The notes below the pieces were generated by a model. The model was not told the origin of the DNA, did no database searches, and worked only from the letters and a program-made list of their open reading frames with translations. From assembly GCF_000005505.3 (NCBI RefSeq), contig NC_016133.3, positions 32,822,737-32,886,736 on the forward strand: a stretch of DNA of 64,000 nt, read 5' to 3'. The DNA comes from Brachypodium distachyon. Its lineage: Eukaryota > Streptophyta > Magnoliopsida > Poales > Poaceae. Position numbers and translations under genes: made by a program. Below are positions 46,019-57,137 of the stretch, one piece after another; within the stretch, counting starts at the first letter, position 1, and each line of letters starts with the position of its first letter.

Positions 46019-47964
46019 ATTTTTGCATTTCTGTTAGTTGGGCATCACGTCTTGAAGAGGTTGGAGTATACCCACAATCTCATGGGATGCAATGTAGACC
46101 TTTTATGTCCATTATACATGTAGGATAGTTGTGACCGTTGAGCGCAAGCTCGTCGAATTGTATTTTTCCGGTCATCTTGACCTATATGTAAACTAGAGAT
46201 TTGATTAATTTACTTGTGAGTAAATTAAATATCATCATGGTTACGTTGTAATAACATTTGCAAAAATTGAAAGTTCAAGTGAAGACTTGAATAATACGAT
46301 GTGGACCTCAAATTATTAATATAACACTTTGAAGATTATCAATAAAAAGTGATTTAGATCTCTTAGTAATACGCGAAAAATTCGTTGCTTTCAATAAGGT
46401 GTATGTTCCCACGGAACATTCAACGCCATTTAGTATTTTACCGTTATTGAAAGTCTGTACTACCTTGTGATCTCAAATATAAATCTAAGGTAATCATCTT
46501 TCAAATTTGCAAAATCCAATATTTATTAAGCCAATTGAGCATTTAAACATCTTGTGCTTAATATAAGCATATAATATTGTCGTTGTACCAACATTCATGT
46601 TGTACGAATTGCTAAAAGCAAATACATTTGAACATGAAAACATTTACATTCATACATATTCTAGAATTTAAAACTCAACAGAACAATGCTTGGAGATGTA
46701 AATAAAAATAGAAATAAACTTGATAGCCAAAACATGATAAGTATTGTGTATACAATACTGTTAGTTGGACTTGTTTGCAAACTAGTAAGCCTGAGGACCT
46801 ACAGAAAAAGAAGGGATGTTGGCGGAATTATAATGAAGTATGAGGACTAAATCAAATATTGTCAAGAATTCTCCATCCATCCCGTCAGTTGGGGATTAAC
46901 CCCGAAACCACTGCCGCCGCCGAATCGTGGTGGAGGCGAGGGGCAGAGACTGTGGCCGAAGGGCGAGCGCCGCCTCCGCTCCACCGCTTAGCCGCGCCGC
47001 TTAGGGCGCGTCATGCCGCCGCTTGGGTAGAGGTAGTTGGACGGCATCACCGGAGTATTGTTGTGCGGCCTGGAGGTCCGTTCGTTGCCGTAATACGTCG
47101 TCTCCATGTTGGGCCGAAGGCTTCCCGCTGCGTCGCTGGAGACGCTGGAGGCAGATGGCAAAGCACCGCCGTTCATGTCGACAGAGGAGAAAAGGAGGAG
47201 GAAGTCGTTGCGTGGGGAGGCGTGAGGTCGCCGCCGTGTCGCCACCGATCGAGATCGTCGTTGTGCCGCTGGTTTGATTGCTTCGCATGCCTGAGGGCCG
47301 CTTCTTCTCTTCCTCCAATATCTCCGTTCTTCTGGTTCGTTTCTTAATCTTCTTCTCTTCTTGATTTGATACAGTTTGCTTGTATCAGGTATATGGGTAA
47401 AATCAAATCAATCAATTACGGACTAGTATGGAAAGACAATCAGAAGGGTAGGCCTGATTAGGGGAATCGATCCAAGTGTGTAGATCAATTTCGTTTTCCT
47501 GTACAGCATATGTATCCGCATGCTATGATTGATTATTCCAGATCGATTTCTTCATTTTTCTTCTATGTGATGTTTGATGGATTGCTCCTGATCTATCTTC
47601 TCTGAATTTGATTGGGAATGCATAAAATCAAACTGTAAGGAATCAGTTCGTCGATTAATTTATCAATAGCATAGAAAAAAAATTGACAGAAGGATTAGAT
47701 GAATCGATCGTGTGGATCGATTTCCGTTTCTTTTAAAATCATGTGTGCGGATCGATCTCTTTCGATATCTTCTTCGCCTGATTGATTCAGAGATCGGTTG
47801 CTTATGATCCATCTTCTCTGTAAAAGCATGTTTGAGCATGATCTATGCATGATCGATCTCAGATCGATTTCTTCTGCGCCGCCTGCCATGTCCATAGGCC
47901 TTCCGTGATCGTACTATTTCTTGTTAGGCCAATTCATCTCTATGGAGAGCAACTTGCGTGATAA

Positions 47965-48191
47965 CGTTAAGAATTGGGAGTAAAGGAGATCGAGACAAAG
48001 CAAATGATTCAAGTGTGTGCTCTTTATTGATGATCATGGTATATAAAGGATTACAAGCGGTGCCACCAAAAAGTGTCTATTGGAAGAGATGCCACCAAAG
48101 GATGACAGTTACATATTTGAGAGAGGGAAGGGACGTGTCCCTTAAGTATGGATTCCTACATATTTAACATGTGCTAAATATAATTCTAACA
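47965..48191 (-). repeat. 5' LTR of the copia element
   Basis: 227 bp, about 93% like the partner at 41648-41876 by rough count. Its plus-strand left terminal T is changed to C. Confidence 0.85.
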
Positions 48192-48469
48192 GTAAGAACG
48201 GAACACGAACGTGTCACCGCAAGCCGGCAGCAAGACAAGACAGCAAAACAGATTGGTTTGTGTTTTGTTTCACTTTGTGCCTTCACTGGGCCGGGTGGCC
48301 CATATTTGTGGTTGGCTATTGAAATAGTTCTGTTCGGTAGAACGACGGCCCGTTTCTCATCTTAAGGATTAGTCAGGAGGCCGAAGGTGGGCTAGGGAGA
48401 GATTCTAAGTGGGCTAGCAAGTGTTCCGCTTCAGATGTTTCCTTCATCAACCCAATGGAAGTCTCACGT

Positions 48470-50020
48470 CGCCCTGTCCTTGCTGGCGCGGCAGGCCTGG
48501 CGGATCCTCCAGTAGCCAAACTCCCTGAGTGCGAGAATGCTCAGGTTGATCTACTTCCCTGACGGCGACTTCCTAGAGACACCGGTTGGTAATCACCTTT
48601 CCCAAGTATGGCGATCAATTGTGGAAGGACGTGATATGCTGAAGCAGGGGCTAATCTGCCGCATCAGCGACGGTGCTACCACCCATGCGTGGAACCAGAA
48701 CTGGCTCCTGCGGTCGTCGTCCCGCCTGCGGCCGACGGCCTGCCCGAGCGCCGATCCTCCTATCCAGGTTAGCGACTTTATTGACAGTACTTCTGCAGCC
48801 TTGGACGTGGGAAGCTCGAGCAATTTTTTTCTTCCGATGGATTTTGAGGTTATCAGATCAATTCCCCTCTCTACTAAACGCCAAGATGATTTTTGGGTCT
48901 GGCACTTGAGAAGAACGAAGTGTTCACGGTCCAGTTGGCATACCGGCTGTTTGTCCACACGAAGAGTCCGGGAAGACTGGTTGGAGGGTCGCCTGAGCAC
49001 ATTAAATTCTGAAGCTGAGGGCAAGCAATGGACAACTCTCTAGAAGGTGAAAGTTCCTTCCAAAACTCGAGTTTTTCTCTGGAGATTGGCGCAACAATCT
49101 TTACCTACCGGGGACCGCTGGCGCACCGTCATATGGCTGAGAACAACAGGTGTGCGATCTGTTGCGAAGGTGACTCTTGGCGTCACTCGCTCCTTTCATG
49201 TACAATGGCGCGGTGTGTTTGGTCTCTCGTTGACGAACACATCACTGAGCATATGGCTGCTACTGAAGATCCATGCGGCCAAGCAATGGTTGTTTGCTAT
49301 GATGGGCTCCTTGAAGCATCATGACTTCATCAAGATTGTTGTCACTTTATGGGCAATTAATCTAGAATGCGCGGAGGAAGGCGATCCACGAGAACACCTT
49401 CCAGAGTCCGCTCTCTACTTTCGCCTTTGTGGAGCGATTTATCGAGGATGTCTCGCCAGGGGCAGCTGCTGCCCCTTCGCGCCAGCGGACACGACCGCCT
49501 GCTCCGCGCTGGCTGCCCCCGCCAGCGGGCTGCACGAAGATCAATGTTGATGCGGCGGTGGCGAAGACAGCTAATATGGGCGCTGTCGTCGCGGTGGCGC
49601 GCGACGAGGCTGGCGTCTACCAAGGTGCGTCGTCGGTCACATATCAAGGGATCACCGATCCAGCGACCCACGAAGCTATGGCATGTCGTGAAGTGCTGGC
49701 CCTGGCAGCGGATGTCGGAGTACGACGCCTGATGGTGGGTTAGGACTGCCTGGAAGTGGTCAATGCCATTCATGCATGAATGTGGGCCCTTTGTTCATGT
49801 TATCGGTGATATCAAGTTTTTGTCCAAGTCTTTTTCTTCTTGTAGCTATCGTCATGAAGGTAGGAGCACCAATTCGGATGCTCATAGTGTAGCTAGAGTT
49901 TCATCCCTTGAGTCAGGTGTCATGTGTGGTTTGGCTGGCCACTTGATTGGTTTTCTATACTTGTCAAGGTTATTCCTTAAATAAAGCAACTCTTGCCCTA
50001 AAAAAACATCGCCCTGTCCT
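48470..50020 (+). mobile_element. LINE, 5'-truncated, with perfect 12-bp target duplication
   Basis: TCGCCCTGTCCT flanks the insertion at 48470-48481 and 50009-50020. The element (48482-50008) ends in a short A run after CTTGCCCT. Read in shifting frames it encodes the end of a non-LTR reverse transcriptase (LARQAWRIL, FPDGDFLETPVGNHLSQVWR), a zinc-binding RT-associated domain (VPSKTRVFLWRLAQQSLPT, then NNRCAICCEGDSWRHSLLSC), and an RNase H domain (CTKINVDAAVAKTANMGAVV, HEAMACREVLALA). At least three frame breaks and a stop at about 49741 make it inactive. It begins within the RT, as is usual for incomplete target-primed reverse transcription. Confidence 0.93.
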
Positions 50021-51334
50021 AAACCCAATAAGACATACACTGGTCAAGTTTTTTTTAAGGTGACTAAGAATAACTATTTTGGAGCCACCCTCATCGCCTC
50101 ACTGCCCTGCCCTGACCATCATCGGTGCACCTATGTCCCAACCATTATTCTAAGCCCGTGGTACACAACATCTTCTTCGGGAACCGCCAACTCCTCCTAA
50201 CCCTAACTTTGATCGCAGGGGGCTAAACCTCGTTGGCCTGTCTCCACCTCACCTCCGTAGTTCCTGTCGTGGCCAGCCGTCACTCTGGCTCGGTCGCACC
50301 ATCGGGAGGGGGAGAATCGGTAGAGGAAGAGAGTGGGGCGATAACGGCATGAGAGAGAGGGCAACAACAAGAGAGATCGGGAGAGAAAAAGATAAGGTAG
50401 AGAGAGAAGTCAGTCCCACATGTGATGCGTGCATATATTTTGACCACACTTCTGGTGCTTCGTCAGAAAGGATCTGGCCGCAATACACGGAAGCACATTT
50501 ATATACTCTTTTCGTTTCAAAATGTAGGGCGTATAATTTTTGTTGACTGTCAACTTTTCTAAACTTTTAGTCATCACCACCCTCCTTTTTCTTATCATGT
50601 AATACCGAGATCATAGTGAATAACCATAAAAATATCCACGTGCCCACCACTTAGCGGTTCCTACTACCAAAAATTATATCATTAGAAAATGCTTTCATTA
50701 CGAATTGAAACTTGACGTTGTACTGTTTGCAATAAACTGTTATGAATTACTACATGTTTATGCGGAGGACGGAGAGCTCCCTTTTTGAGAAAACAAAGTG
50801 TAATATTTTCTCCGTTCCTTATTATTTGTCGCCATACTTTGTACTAAATCAGCGATAAGTAGACAACTAATATGAAGGGGGAGGGTACGTACATCGGTAC
50901 ATGTTTAGTCGATGGAATGGACGATGACACTATTAATTTTGAAAGCGACTTGACAGCATAACTTGCCAGTACGAGACGGTAGGACAGTGCTTCCCTTGAT
51001 TAGGAGTAATTGCGTGCGACAGATCGCAAGAAGGAATATAAAGGTACAGTACTGTCAATGCGGTAGCTCAACAACTCAGCTCATATCGGTCGTGCCACCG
51101 GCCACCGCCCAAGACACCTTTGTTCTCGTACGTCTGACATTCAAACATTTCTTCGATTATTCAGGTAAACAACAATATCTTCGATCACAATAACAATCAG
51201 TACAAGAACAATTCAAATCGCTCGCAGAATATAAAAAGAAAAAAAGACACATGCATACTACCACTTTTTCCACACACACAGACGCACGTCCGCGCGTGAG
51301 ATGCATCACGTACTACACATCATGCGTCTGCAGA
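50021..51334. other. intergenic with two decayed Stowaway-like MITEs
   Basis: One probable copy begins at about 50506 (CTCTTTTCGTTTCAAAATGT, AGGGCGTAT) and ends near 50780 (GCGGAGGACGGAGAG). A second, about 50806-50885, starts TTCTCCGTTCCTTATTATTT and ends GAAGGGGGAGGG, with TA at the edges. No gene is recognised; the last ~150 bp is probably the 3' UTR of the DUF538 gene. Confidence 0.55.
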
Positions 51335-51856
51335 TCACTTCTCGTCGCCGGCCACCGGCACGTCACCGGCGGCGACGTCGACCTCATCCTCGTCGGGGAA
51401 CGCGGCGGCGGGGAAGGAGCGTCCGATGCCGACAGCGGACTTGAAGTACACCTTGTCGTTCCGTTCCCCGTCGAGGCTCATCTCGACGATGGGCACCCAC
51501 ATGAGCATCTGCTTGCTGCGCACCCCGGTCATGCGCTTCATCTTGCCTTGCTCCACGTACGCGGTCACCTCGGCGTCGTACCTCACCTTGGTGCCCGTGG
51601 CCGGGAACGTGTGCTCGTACTGCTTCCCGCTCGCCTGCCGCATCCACACGTACCCCGTGGCGCGCACCAGCCCGCACTCCTCCAGCCCGCGCATCGGCAT
51701 CACCCCGCCGGGGAACCCCATGCTCTTCAGGAGCTCCTTCGAGTGCGCGTAGCACGCTTCCGCGCCCCGGATGATCTCCGCGCCCTCGCGGTCCTTGTTG
51801 GTCGTGTTGGCGGTGCCGGTCGCCGCTGCCGTGGAGGAGACGGTGAGGGAGCCCAT
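51335..51856 (-). CDS. DUF538 family protein
   Basis: A single exon of 173 residues with ATG at 51856 and TGA at 51335-51337. The central part shows the DUF538 pattern: KELLKSMGFPGGVMPMRGLE, then GLVRATGYVWMRQASGK, and a C-terminal beta-rich half with MLMWVPIVEMSLD and VYFKSAVGIGRSFPAAAF. No signal peptide is evident. DUF538 proteins occur across land plants; Arabidopsis SVB, linked to trichome growth, is in the family. The biochemical activity is not established. The gene is GC-rich and intronless, normal for grass members. A TTTAAAT motif about 105 bp upstream (near 51962) may serve as TATA. Confidence 0.9.
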   Translation of the reverse strand: MGSLTVSSTAAATGTANTTNKDREGAEIIRGAEACYAHSKELLKSMGFPGGVMPMRGLEECGLVRATGYVWMRQASGKQYEHTFPATGTKVRYDAEVTAYVEQGKMKRMTGVRSKQMLMWVPIVEMSLDGERNDKVYFKSAVGIGRSFPAAAFPDEDEVDVAAGDVPVAGDEK

Positions 51857-53578
51857 CCTTGACGATCGATTGATGTGTTGTCGTACGTACGTAGCTGCTT
51901 GATGGATCGAACTGAGTTTGCGATGAGTTCTGTGATGCGAGTGAGGTCTGTGTGTGTGTTGATTTAAAGCGAGGAGAGTGGCTGGGTAGGTGAAGGGGAG
52001 TTGAGCTATTTGCTGGTAACGGTAATGGCGAGGCTTTGGGTTTGGTTGGGTAGGTCACCAAAGTACAGGGGAGAATGTTCGGTTTTGGAGAGGGTTCATT
52101 CACTGCAGCATGTGTTTGGTTGGTGTCAAATGGGTTCACCTAAGCACCCATCTAAGATCTAACCCTCTTAGTTATCTCTCTTTTGCTTTTACTTATTCCT
52201 TGCTTCATATGGGAGGAAGACATATAGTGTGAGCAGGAAAGAGCAATGTAAGCACTCTCGAGGATGGAATTATTCGCCTCACTTCCTTTGTTCTACACCG
52301 CCATGAACAAAGTTCAAAATTCATCGATCCCAATACTTTGTGCTGAGTAAAGATCCGCGACATGTGGTTCCCAAAAATACAACAAATATTACTCCCTCCG
52401 TCGCATATTAAGTGACAAAATATTGCATGTTCTAGACTTTTTTGGGTATAGATACATTTAATATGAGACGGAAGGAGTACTAACCAGGACACTGCCTCAA
52501 ATCATCCTTTCATCATGCCTATATGGCATGTTTAAACAATTTATTCTTTTACAACTTTTGACTGCTTCTCTCAGGGGCTCAGGGCCGGTCATGATATCAG
52601 AGGCTTAGGGCAAAAGAACAAATCGAGATCTATATAGGAGTATGAGAGAGCGCCCTTAGGCAGCCGCCCCGTTTGCCGTCCCCATGACCGGGCATGCTTC
52701 TTTGACAATCTACTATTACTACGAAGTTGCTTGTTTAACCTAAATTTGCCACGAAAGACCAACGGTAAAAACATACCACAATTTTGATGCACACGTAGTG
52801 ATTGAAATGAGTATCCGTCGTTTGCATGCTGCTTTGCACGCCAAAGGTTTGTCGGAAGGACATGAGGTGCGTCACAGAAAGGTCACAAACTTCTCTTTTC
52901 AGTCCTCGCGTAATCAGACTTTCTTTCTCGAGTGTTGGATGGTTGGGGTTACAGGCAAATGGCCCTAATTAGTGCCGTTCAACTTTTTAATGTGTGAAGA
53001 AGAGCACTAGGACAAGCAGGTGGCCGGCTTGTGCCGAAGTCTTTAGCAACTCTTAGGCGTAGTTTTAGCTTTTTGTTTTCACTGGGTATGCTGTTGTATG
53101 TTACAAATTGATGCTCCAATTTCTGCTGGAGCTTTGTAATCCTCTTTTAAGTGATGGAGTGGAATCCCACCTTTCATTTGGACCACACGGTTTAGATTCA
53201 ATGAGTAGAGTTTGCAACTTTGCATCTAAAAAGGGTTTTTACTGGATATTTTTCATATATATATATATATCCCTTTTTTTTTAGAAAAAAGAGAGCACTG
53301 GGACTACCTTGCACGAGCCTGGTCGCTACGCGAGAGCCAGAGTCCAGACCGACGCATCACGTGCCGGACCCTGTGAGCACGAGCCGGCCGGTCGGTGACG
53401 CCCGCACCACTTCCTCGAAGCCGCGAGACGAGACAGCGAAAATTACAGAGAGAAATTAAAGAAGGAAAAAGGAGGAACCCGGAGGCCGGAGGAATCCTAT
53501 TGATCGAGGGCGAGGGGGATCGCGGCGGCGGCGCACCGGAGGGGAGCCGTGGAGCGATCAGGCGGGCATCTGCGCCCG
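51857..53578. other. intergenic between DUF538 and TBC genes (divergent)
   Basis: The left few hundred bases are the DUF538 promoter and the right ~130 bp (GC-rich from 53.45 kb) the 5' UTR of the TBC gene. In between lie a Stowaway copy (52390-52479) and an (AT)n run at about 53256-53270. No gene is recognised. Confidence 0.5.
52390..52479. mobile_element. Stowaway MITE
   Basis: Element 52392-52477 (86 bp) with TA at both ends. Termini are CTCCCTCCGTCGCATATTAA and the inverted CTCCTTCCGTCTCATATTAA. Confidence 0.92.
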
Positions 53579-56291
53579 ATGTGGGCGTGGGGCCTCGCCG
53601 AGCGCGCCGCCGCCGGCCTCCTCGGACCCGCCGGCGTGAACGGCGGCCGCTGGAGTACCGCCGTCGCCGTCGGGGTCACGGCCGCCGCCGGCATAGCGCT
53701 CGTCGCAATCGTTGTCTCCTCCCGCAGGTTCGCCACCACCAGACCCTCCTTTCCCCTCCTCCGGAAGGCGGTCCTTTGCTTCGTCCTCCCCCTTAGTCGC
53801 AGACGCGTGTTCTGGATGCAGGGGCGGGATCAAATCGCCGTGGCGGCGGAGGCGGCGTAAGCCTGCGCTTGCATCCAAGGAATGGCGCAGCTTGTTCACG
53901 CTCGAAGGGAAGTTTCACGACGGGGGCGTGAAGCTACTGAAGAGAGTTCGCAACGGAGTAAGATGTAGAGAAGCTTATTTGGTTAAATCCCACCACCATC
54001 TCATGAATTTCTGATGGGAGCTTACAGAGTCACGATATTGAGCTATGTGCTTCTGTGAACAGGGGATTGAGCCGAGCATCAGAGCAGAGGTGTGGCCATT
54101 CCTTCTGGGAGTGTAAGTACTGTACAAAATCTGATATAGCGTCAGTTGTAGTTATGCTTTCAGATGTATAGTTAGATAGATGAGATACTTGCACCTGAGA
54201 AACTTGTGCCAAGATCATTTTGTACATTAGTAAATGATTCAGTTGATGTACCCTTTTCCTTGGTGATGCATGTTTCCTGCATTCCAGGGAAGCTTATAGT
54301 CCATAGTTTCAGTAGTGGAACTTGAACAAAAACAATAGAAGGGGCCAATTTAAGAGAAAGAGTACTCTTAAGAGAAACATGCTCAAATTTGTTTCTTTGT
54401 TAGCATGTAAATAGTGTGAATTAGTGGGTTTTTTCCAGGATTTTCCAGCAAGGGGGAGGAGGCTGGCCTCATGTGACCTGCCCAGCCCACCTTTGCTCCT
54501 GATAAAGCTCCGCCTAAATTCATTCATAGTGTCAAAATTAATGCTAGAGTTTTGGCTAAACTTCATAAATGAGGAAACAATCATGAATATTCTATTTGCG
54601 TGCATGGTTCGATCTTCTTTGCCATGCACCATTATAGTAATTGATATTTCGCTGGAATTTCATACCATGTTACATGTATGGTGCGTTTGGTAGCCAGGAT
54701 GATAGCCTCCAAGTAATTGGATTTTTTTTGCGTCGTGCAGTTACAGCCTTGATAGTTCAGAAGCTGAAAGGGAAGTAGTTAAGGTGCAGAACAGGTACAT
54801 CAGTTTTCCTTTTTCTAATTGTCATGTCCCTGTTCTTATTTGCAAGAGCAGCCTTCCACCAATAATATGGTGATCCCAAGCTCCAGTATTATTTCCCTTT
54901 GCTACTGCATAAACACATTCCCCCTTAATTAAACAACACTAGGTGTTTCTTAATGTTGTTTCCGTGGTTGCCTAGAGTTAAACCTACAACATTGGAGGAT
55001 TTTATGTAGGAAGGGATATCTGCTATTGAGGAAACATTGCTTGCGAAAAAACAACGAAGAGAGCAAGCGATCTAGTGAAACAGATGGAGCCAACCATGAA
55101 GAGCTCATTTGTTCTGGCAAAGTTAAAGAATCTGTCACTCCTGTTGGACCTGACGAACCTGAAAAACCTAGTGTGGAAGAGCATATCATGCGTGAGGAAG
55201 AAAATTCTTGTGTCATTCTGAAGCAAGAAATGCAGGATGAGACAGCTCAAGCAATCTTAGAAAACCAAACTGATAAAAATCTCTGTTCATCTATTTCTCG
55301 TGATGTTGATGAGAGTGAGAAAAGTGATGTGACCGATGCAGAAGCATCCCGTAACGATGTGGCTTCAGTGCACCAGTCTTCAGCTGAGGATGAACAAGAA
55401 AGTATGCCCAGATATTCGAACACAGGAGGAAATATGGAGCTTGAAAATGAGTTATCCAAGGCTGCCCGTCCTGTGAAGTCTGCACGGACAATTGAGGATT
55501 TTGACACCTGGCAACGGATTATTCGTTTGGATGCAGTTCGTGCTAATGATGAATGGGTTTCCTACTCTCCATCCCAAGCTGAAGTTTCCAGGGAGAAGGC
55601 AATTGAATCTGCTCAGGCTGTTTGTCTCAAAGACTATGAGCACTTGGAATCACATAGGATCCATCACGCGTCACGGCTTGTTGCAATACTTGAGGCCTAT
55701 GCAACCTATGACCCAGAAATCGGATATTGCCAGGGCATGAGTGACCTCCTCGCACCTTTGCTTGCTGTGCTTGAGGATGACGATGAAGCCTTCTGGTGCT
55801 TTGCTGGTTTCATGAGGAAAGCCCGCCACAACTTCAGGCTTGATGAAGTGGGTATTCGCAGGCAACTCAACATGGTGTCCAGGATAATAAAAAGCAAGGA
55901 CTTCCGTCTTTACAGGCATTTGGAGATGCTTGAAGCTGCAGACTGTTTTTTTGTCTATAGGATGGTGGTTGTAATGTTCCGAAGGGAGCTCACCTTTGAT
56001 CAGACCCTAAGTCTGTGGGAGGTGATGTGGGCTGATCAGGCAGCGAGCCGTGCTGGGATTGCGACATCATCCTGGGGAAAACTTCGCTTAGCCGCCCCTC
56101 CAACGGATGACTTGCTACTGTATGCAATTGCAGCTAGCGTACTGGAGAAGAGGAAGTTGATAATAGAGAGCTATAGCAGTATGGATGAGATCATTAGGGA
56201 CTGTAACAGCATGGCTGGGCAACTGGACATCTGGAAGCTCCTGGACGATGCCCATGATTTAGTGGTGACACTACATGACAGGATCGAGTAG
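53579..56291 (+). CDS. TBC-domain protein, putative Rab GTPase-activating protein
   Basis: Five exons: 53579-53727, 53822-53957, 54063-54112, 54741-54794 and 55010-56291, all GT/AG; 556 residues. The start is the ATG at 53579 ([11 protein letters not shown]); no earlier in-frame ATG was identified. The N-terminus has a hydrophobic stretch ([20 protein letters not shown]), possibly a membrane anchor, then a basic run ([10 protein letters not shown]). The TBC domain begins [11 protein letters not shown] and [11 protein letters not shown], is interrupted by ~150 mostly acidic residues (about 140-290), and resumes with [10 protein letters not shown] holding the arginine finger and [11 protein letters not shown] holding the glutamine finger. 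Both catalytic fingers are present, so GAP activity on a Rab is likely; which Rab is unknown. It is convergent with the cytochrome b5 gene. Confidence 0.92.
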
Positions 56292-56417
56292 TCCTGAACT
56301 CCTGATCTGCCCATGCTTCTTTTGTATGATTTATCACAGGTTTCATTTTATCAGACGTTGGTTATATCCGATGTATTTGTATGCTCACTCAGGTTATGGA
56401 TAGAAGTCCTGTCCCTG

Positions 56418-56456
<39 letters not shown>

Positions 56457-57137
56457 TTGTTGAACCTCACCTGTGTGGCTGTTCTGTGCAAATAGCAGAT
56501 TTGTTGGTCTTGCCATCTGTTGGTAATTCTTGGATTTGCTTGGATGCTAAATATAGTTTTGTCTTGAAGGGACATGCATAGGTAAATTATCTTGATGTCC
56601 TGATTTCCTGGAAGATGGTTAGTTCAGTTCATGCAAGGGCCCAAGCTGTTAGTAGATGCCATCTTGCAATGAACTTCTGGTTTAGCATGAACTCTTGAGC
56701 CATGCATATTTACTATAATCCGAACTGCAAGAATTCTGAGTACATATGAGTACATATTGAAATCGGGGCAAATAATATGGAATATCACATGAACGTAGTG
56801 CATCCATGTTGTGCCCAAACATAACTAATGTATTAGGCTACGATATTTCCATAACATATTGTCGATGCTCCAATTTTGTCATCCAAATTAAAAATATAAA
56901 TTAACAGATTTGGAGTAATGTAGTGTTGATTTTCATCCAGTCTTTCATGGTAAGCATATGTTTCAGTCATTGAAATCAAACCGTACGTGGGCAAATATGG
57001 ATGTTCAGAACACAGTACATTGTATAATCACTGAGACAACACACTGCCAGCCAACAAATCTACCATTATTAAGCTGTTCTAACTCAAACCATATCACGCG
57101 AAAGCTATTTCTCCAAAGGAAATCGCTAAACACGGAC
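56292..57137. other. 3' UTRs of TBC and cytochrome b5 genes, convergent gap
   Basis: AT-rich sequence without coding features apart from the (CT)n run at 56419-56452. The left part is likely 3' UTR of the TBC gene and the right part that of cytochrome b5. Confidence 0.5.
56419..56452. repeat. (CT)17 microsatellite
   Basis: A perfect CT dinucleotide run in the presumed 3' UTR of the TBC gene. Likely length-polymorphic. Confidence 0.95.

Larger units (their letters stand above)
41648..48191 (-). mobile_element. copia-type LTR retrotransposon, minus orientation, decayed
   Basis: Two direct LTRs bound it: 41648-41876 (TGTTAAGAATTGGG to AATTCTAACA) and 47965-48191. By eye they differ at about fifteen positions. 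Flanking pentamers GCAAG and GTAAG are a 5-bp target duplication with one change. Next to the left LTR the plus strand reads CTCCCCCT, i.e. a polypurine tract AGGGGGAG read inverted; next to the right LTR the inverted sequence has TTATCACGCA, like a primer-binding site. Both put the element on the minus strand. The ~6.1 kb interior is AT-rich and has no long frame. A gag-like remnant survives at 45680-46018 (HRVNLYQQSWDNRP, QRFEAHFNIHVD, resembling the region just after the Gag zinc knuckle). GC-rich 46.88-47.33 kb may be the gag start. It cannot be autonomous. Confidence 0.85.

Noticed and set aside
46859..47347. 162-residue plus-strand frame
   Set aside because: It is inside the minus-strand copia element in a GC-rich patch probably belonging to gag; no plus-strand homology is recognised.
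51384..52139. 251-residue minus-strand frame overlapping the DUF538 gene
   Set aside because: Out of frame with the conserved protein and extends through the promoter; Arg/Gly-rich as expected from GC-rich shifted frames.
53549..53578. Ten extra N-terminal residues for the TBC protein
   Set aside because: The frame would begin with GTG at 53549; the first ATG is at 53579.
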